Positions 63,301 through 64,000 of a stretch of DNA of 64,000 nt are shown here, piece by piece. The notes under the pieces are model-generated. The model was not told the DNA's origin, ran no database searches, and saw nothing but the letters and a program-made list of their open reading frames with translations. This DNA comes from Modicisalibacter muralis (lineage in GTDB: Bacteria > Pseudomonadota > Gammaproteobacteria > Pseudomonadales > Halomonadaceae), in NCBI RefSeq assembly GCF_900102945.1, contig NZ_FNGI01000014.1, positions 1 to 64,000 of the forward strand, read 5' to 3'. The stretch's first letter is position 1, and each line of letters opens with the position of its first letter. A program made the position numbers and the translations under genes.

Positions 63301-64000
63301 CGCCGTTGGAAGCATAGCGCACGCTTATGTCGTAACTACCCGCCTCGGCGACATTGATGGTGTAGGAAATACTGTCGCCCGGGGCACTGCCGAAATCGAG
63401 ATAACCGCTGCCCGAGAAATCCGGACGCAGGCCACTGAAACCCGTACCCGACTCCGGGTTATCGGCGTCGCGCACCACGGTGCCGTCATCGTTGGTCACG
63501 CCCATTACGCCCTCTTCGGCCTGTAGGAAAATCGGCGCAAAGGGCTCGGGCTCGGTCACCGATTCGTCGACATCGCCGACGACGATGGTGAAAGTCTGCG
63601 ACACGCTGGCCGTGGAATCGCCGGCCTCGCTGGCGGTCACCGTCAGTTCGATGGACTGTTCGGTCTCGAAATCCAGGCTCTCGCCACTCTTCAGTCGCAG
63701 CATGCCGCTGGCGTCGACCTCGAAGCGAGCATCGCTGACGATGAAGACATGCGCGCTGTCGTCGGTATCCTCGACATTCAACTGGCCGATTGCCGCGCCG
63801 TCATCGTTCTCCAACACGCTGGCGTTATCGAGTGCGATCGCGCTCGGTGCTACCGGGTCGGCGGCCACCAGGGCCATTTCGATCTTGTCGATGTTGGGAC
63901 CATCGGCGCCACCGCCGAGGCGCAGCAGATTCTCGCCGGCGCCCAGCGAGACTTCGATGGTTTCGGTGGTCCAGCCCTCCCATTCGGATGGCTCGGTGGA
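51311..64000 (-). CDS. Giant multidomain surface/extracellular protein (N-terminus outside window)
   Basis: The frame is open through base 64000, giving at least 4,229 residues; the true start and any signal are outside. Order from the visible N-side: end of a carbohydrate-binding (CBM6/35-like) sandwich; cadherin-like (about 63840-63555); CBM; Ig-like; another sandwich; He_PIG/cadherin pair (about 62250-61680); CBM; two cadherin-like; CBM; Ig-like; CBM; malectin-like (about 59260-58650); SbsA-type Ig (58560-58200); a sugar-dehydrogenase-like beta-propeller (58190-56730); three CBM-like modules; two choice-of-anchor/HYDIN-like modules (55340-53340); a calcium-type stretch DADGNGRVDIYDDSDGDG; three CBM6 modules with a He_PIG between the last two. 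CBM modules share QAE-G and GPN-D-I-I signatures. No RTX repeats, LPXTG or autotransporter barrel at the C-terminus. Likely a secreted polysaccharide-binding or adhesive protein; function inferred from domains only. Confidence 0.85.
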   Translation of the reverse strand, partial: STEPSEWEGWTTETIEVSLGAGENLLRLGGGADGPNIDKIEMALVAADPVAPSAIALDNASVLENDDGAAIGQLNVEDTDDSAHVFIVSDARFEVDASGMLRLKSGESLDFETEQSIELTVTASEAGDSTASVSQTFTIVVGDVDESVTEPEPFAPIFLQAEEGVMGVTNDDGTVVRDADNPESGTGFSGLRPDFSGSGYLDFGSAPGDSISYTINVAEAGSYDISVRYASNGVRPLDLIVNGSAPGTIEFGDTDPDGPGAGTLEGFDNWQYETVTVALNAGDNTFSFAIPAGATRGPNLDRIEITAGGSGPVGDVSADADANLTLTGPDDSVTVGSEQVNFDVTGMDADVVSIEVSLDGGETRTAASIVDGTVTVDLSGLPAGDATLTLFATDAAGNHVQTSTNVSLVESTVGPLDVVFNGGSEGNITSYTANQDNPSGPGYEVSDEGATLALNDNLWKRVGLSRDYVVTEQTRLVLDLAIGENSPEIIAIGFDLDENAFDGDSSIYQLGGFQGQGAFIDLRGSGVDNGDGTTRFTIELGDHAGITLDSLVFISDDDATSTLGSSIFSNVQLAEMDPGSEENSAPRVIGGGIADLSIDEGGMLELDLPFVDDDNDPLSYSVEVSQGGVPVEDFSGLTVTGNVLSGSLDGLSAGTFTITVTADDGMATTATSFELTVDNVNDAPMVDDVALEPYFGEQGSFFDGIELANFTGYFSDPDGDALTLSVEGLPEGLSVDAEGVISGTPSEAGSFEVIVRATDGGGLSNTLTLQFEIEGLEVGDVLSVEAEDFTGLGDADNFFVAGNANASGNQIIQLANNQSTQVSTALGDSGIVEGWYTVSVVVFDETDGAGSLSLLIGDTLVQARNTATGELVDSAILNDDFGVFLNAGSRGSSGQAGNLKEIAFETPVYIDAATIATLTAQGESGEQMRIDRLLFTRTEEPVNEAPTIGGLAGTIAIDENTGDVATLTLADTENDALTVTLEGADAALFSFDQATGVLTFATAPDAESPLDADSDGIYELTVSVSDGENITSQDVIVSVADANESLAIDQSSFSLVEGMTVVGAVPLVDEDGGMTGLVAPAFAITGGADAALFTIDPETGALAFINAPDFETAADADEDNLYEVEVTATDGALSDVETLSIEVTDSDEAAFTPITVQAEDGSLTLADDGSNATVTTVRDASNPETGSGFSGLRPDFTGSGYLDFGDTAGDTVTFTVNVAQAGSYDLNVRYASNSDRPLDLSINGGMAGQLAFLATDPDGNGVEEGFDHWLFETVTVTLEAGENSLSLAIPPGFTSGPNLDRIEITEAGSGPIAVDVSADEDGNLELIAADSTLDVDEAATAGFTLSGVDADIQTIEISFDGGATRSLVTPDVNGDFSVDMSGLEGDVTATVYVTDAAGNEASVATEVTVGDEVGPEPFLFEIQGEALTLDDDEPTPDTVVRDASNPETNVATGPDGLWDGFTGTGYLDMGGEAGDAAFFNVSVEEAGTYTLSVRYTNAGTNLADRPMSILVGGTAQGEIAFASTGTGDAGWMNWSEATIELELTAGDNVIRLENVGTAGPNIDSLSVSREGEASDPIVEPIDRFQVKINFQPDGFATPDGYVADTGLAFGEQSIEVDGQTYQYGWVSEASIADGTENGTTPMAIADQTSVAVNDRTDDIGGLDPLQGTYAHFDQPATGYERAGWEIELEDGFYEVTISIGDTSGPYDSHNVINAEGELFNDPFTPFRPSDFPEDGNPANDTEGFRSDLVTRIVEVTDGRLTLDSMGLDNENTEIQYIEIQELPDLTPGDGRDAPEDYAFFTDPRAIAGVGEDEVEIDLDPADGSAPIGVDPTSDIFLGISVVDGRGGALLESLQDGSVRLFETVSGEEVEFSINTTGGFDSLTISPLGGLQEYTSYTLKIEGFRDRGDNLDLDAPTREFQKFTTTFVTGEAPEVVAREVAFNDTIELNGAADGAFAFTSLELSPDGTKMYVSTMSGQIKRYDVDPQTGALSGEQTLTLDYFQGDAGPRGIIGITFDPTDPNTLWVTDNYPIPLSGRDNGVPDFSGRVTKITLGEGEAFTGSAEAYITGLPRSNGDHVTNSLEFRVNPEYDAETNPDVPSHLLYLVQGSNSAMGEPDSAWGFRPERLLNASVIEIDPTRDAPEGGFDVSTEPLPDDGNNRRFTDDDGNVKDDPIPMGNGEFLVFADNGTATVQDADGNILESFYDPFTEDAVLKIFATGTRNAYDLVWHSNGFLYVPTNGSAAGGNVPDDPSTPQDENQNSVEKQDDYLFAIEEGGYYGHPNPLRDEYILNGGNPTSGNDTNQVGDYPAGQQPDPNYDIDGAYSLGENRSPNGVTEYTSDVFGGNLQGNVLFTEYSGGNDIRSITLDANGNVIGDEVLRDVNGNVITYVDPLDIIENPATGQLYLLTLNRSNGESQLIRLDPAPGGVITDPGDPGDPGDPGDDDLISVLTIQAEDNTPDDGTTVTVAEGGGAEIAIRTQDAPEPNSDQPNGLRPGAFGLDGNTDDTDGVLGGYADYGASNADFITFSFELTAAQAGDSVLRVRYANGDTVNRPLEVFVNNVSIGTFAFSPPPGGLGDDAWNEWLTLDIPTDLVSGLNTVRFQATAATGPNIDQLEVLQAPEDTTPGYAEYEAETAELDGGAVVVPESADDRNASGDGFVDFDGTGDQTITWTIDVAEAGTYEIGFRYALAVTKGSRPMDLMINGAALGMLAFVGQSNAAEDNWFFETVEVSLEAGSNVISVTAPDAVGPNIDLLRVADEPLDTFEPTYAEVDGETRIELENGDTARAVNEKTADFYFTVNEDGAYKLDLAANAGAPDGGELTLLLNGQPLNELLFPGQGDAGEESAYVELEAGVSYNLRVISEADGANEIDYLDVSPAPGDPDADIAIQSNDAAYYSDRLHFNYLENNDASNPDRDYKESGSVEISNTGTSELTIIDANLSGPFVLADPGVFDGLTLAAGESITVEVLFDRSAYTAPTTDAADGVFEGVLQLVTNDADTPIAEVHLAGFWQQRDEGGWEPNVNEVWEIFGFGNRIEGLTTVGGGENSVLNDFDLYRPADETEVLSGYWKIADGFESAKITQLAAFHGNGGATLGIHNPGNKGQDVTLSNHAGDNNQSILPIKSNGQFATATITPDTIPGGWLGNGIFGIEVAGLSTDPTLNPTGGGEVPPGTEDIQRGYTVRIFQAVDADGNVIPDTYLGIMDYTGINYDYNDNMFVIEGISPVSGGEISITNLDGVPSDNRLVMSRIEDPANDSQVVHDEVTITIDNNGFADLEIASLDIGDPTLFEIVGDSTDLVIAPGNSLNVTVRFIGQDGNDGSLYESTLTINSNDSDEGQTVIQLAGIAQGQSENGQEPTVQEIVNAFGYTTDVGQAQMNQGGLVEANGDEILAPYFQRADGGSPIKITQLAAYHTQGDVARLFIHDVDSRNLDEVIAHDDQDGQTLLPRALNSGDQLASVSLDRDDPFGFFAEISDRQGYISWSDPDANLYEDTINEIGNPGTDLNWDQNDGHLIRVYVAKDADGNVIPDTYIVIQDYAGVNYDYNDNIFLVENVQTYDPTGAEDADGNGRVDIYDDSDGDGTPNFLDDQAPQEQSAFNDSETPWVIGADGLTLEANLFDNGGQGVAYNDTTASHQGASFRDDEAVDISNGTLALGYIADGEWVEYTINVETAGTYSLSFLTSAVAGGRSITAAFEQGGGFYTSGSIGLPNTGSFTTYENVGPLEFDLQAGEQTLRLTFNGGQLDLASFDFEVIALEGEGQQPFNDTQTPWLVGDDLTLDAVLYDEGGQDVAYNDSSETQIGSDFRGDGVDIVGDGEAIGWVEDDEWVEYTINVQQAGTYDLSFLSALGSQNGSARSITASFAQGNGVYLTAGAVAVDYSGGWTTFEQTDSVQVELEAGVQTLRLTFNGGSQDLASFTLTQADEPTNSAPVVEDGIADLNATEDEDFSFSIPTSAFEDADGDVLSYTASGLPEGLSISNDGVISGTPATAGSFEVLVSASDGNASIDTGFTLNVAAAPVDDGQSAFNAGQTPWLVGDSLTLDAALFDEGGQGIAYNDGSETQLGSDFRDTGVDIVNDGEAIGWVEDGEWVEYTINVEEAGTYDLSFVTATPQDGRSITASVEQNGTFYATSGPLAVPDSGDWGNYIATESLTLDLQAGEQVLRLTFNGGPMDLQSLTLEQQPGVMALQSFAASGVFLEETPPTATDDDVPPMSDDVSIVGLNDPAAAGGDTLL
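51731..51870 (-). repeat. DNA-level repeat, copy A (CBM6 module of the giant gene)
   Basis: This 140-bp stretch is close to identical at DNA level to 52517-52656, including silent positions. Both encode the segment from SETQ-GSDFR to EWVEYTIN. A third, more diverged copy is at about 53009-53150. Recent intragenic duplication is the simple reading. Confidence 0.8.
52517..52656 (-). repeat. DNA-level repeat, copy B (CBM6 module of the giant gene)
   Basis: Partner of 51731-51870, same orientation, start-to-start distance 786 bp. The He_PIG module (about 51960-52235) lies between the two copies. Confidence 0.8.
53367..53453 (-). repeat. Choice-of-anchor repeat, copy 2
   Basis: Encodes DADGNVIPDTYIVIQDY-G-NYDYNDN. 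Closely matches 54360-54446 in DNA and protein, marking the same position in the two successive HYDIN-like modules. Confidence 0.7.
54360..54446 (-). repeat. Choice-of-anchor repeat, copy 1
   Basis: Encodes DADGNVIPDTYLGIMDYTG then INYDYNDN; partner of 53367-53453, about 1 kb apart. Confidence 0.7.

Overview
The window is a GC-rich chromosomal segment of a gammaproteobacterium, most likely a halophilic Halomonas-like member of the Halomonadaceae. The evidence is the acidic proteins, the pseudomonad-type split of the tryptophan genes (trpE with gph and rpe, separate from trpGDC), the conserved block miaB-ybeZ-ybeY-ybeX-lnt-ybeL-leuS-lptE-holA, and a betaine-type ABC transporter. The taxonomic call is inference from gene content. 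No rRNA or tRNA gene, CRISPR array or prophage was recognised.

Layout. 1-7.5 kb: the 3' part of a YdiJ-type FAD/Fe-S oxidoreductase, then a signalling operon (a secreted protein with two solute-binding domains, a hybrid histidine kinase, a receiver-GGDEF protein). It ends in a 147-bp palindromic insertion that lies across the stop codons of two convergent genes. 7.5-16.6 kb: trpGDC behind a complete attenuator with a leader peptide, an APC permease, trpE, gph, ndh (opposite strand), a GIY-YIG protein and rpe. 16.8-21.2 kb: ggt, a YajG-like lipoprotein, tpm, an SH3-domain membrane protein and a DUF1820 protein. 21.4-31.8 kb: the miaB to holA housekeeping block.

31.8-41.2 kb: histidine utilisation, with the repressor gene hutC, a divergent YjiH-type permease, hutI-hutG-hutU-hutH and an NhaC/YuiF-like transporter. 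Two identical 12-bp palindromes, one in front of hutI and one in front of the permease, look like HutC operators. With hutG of the arginase family, histidine should go to glutamate plus formamide. 41.5-46.0 kb: a quaternary-amine ABC transporter (permease, CBS-ATPase, permease, binding protein) followed by a nitrilase-superfamily hydrolase.

46.0-49.7 kb is the most novel-looking part. A sigma-54 activator without a sensory domain is divergent, across about 620 bp of AT-rich DNA, from a three-gene operon: a CsgG-like outer-membrane lipoprotein, a secreted protein with three imperfect repeats, and a small secreted protein. A good sigma-54 promoter and a candidate upstream activator site lie before it. 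The architecture recalls curli (Csg) and the Caulobacter holdfast anchor (HfaABD), but the substrates are not recognisably either.

49.9-64.0 kb: a lone sugar-phosphate cyclase (EboD/dehydroquinate-synthase-like), then a giant open reading frame on the minus strand (more than 4,200 residues, N-terminus outside the window). It is built of carbohydrate-binding-like beta-sandwiches, cadherin/Ig-like modules, a malectin-like domain, a sugar-dehydrogenase-like beta-propeller and choice-of-anchor modules.
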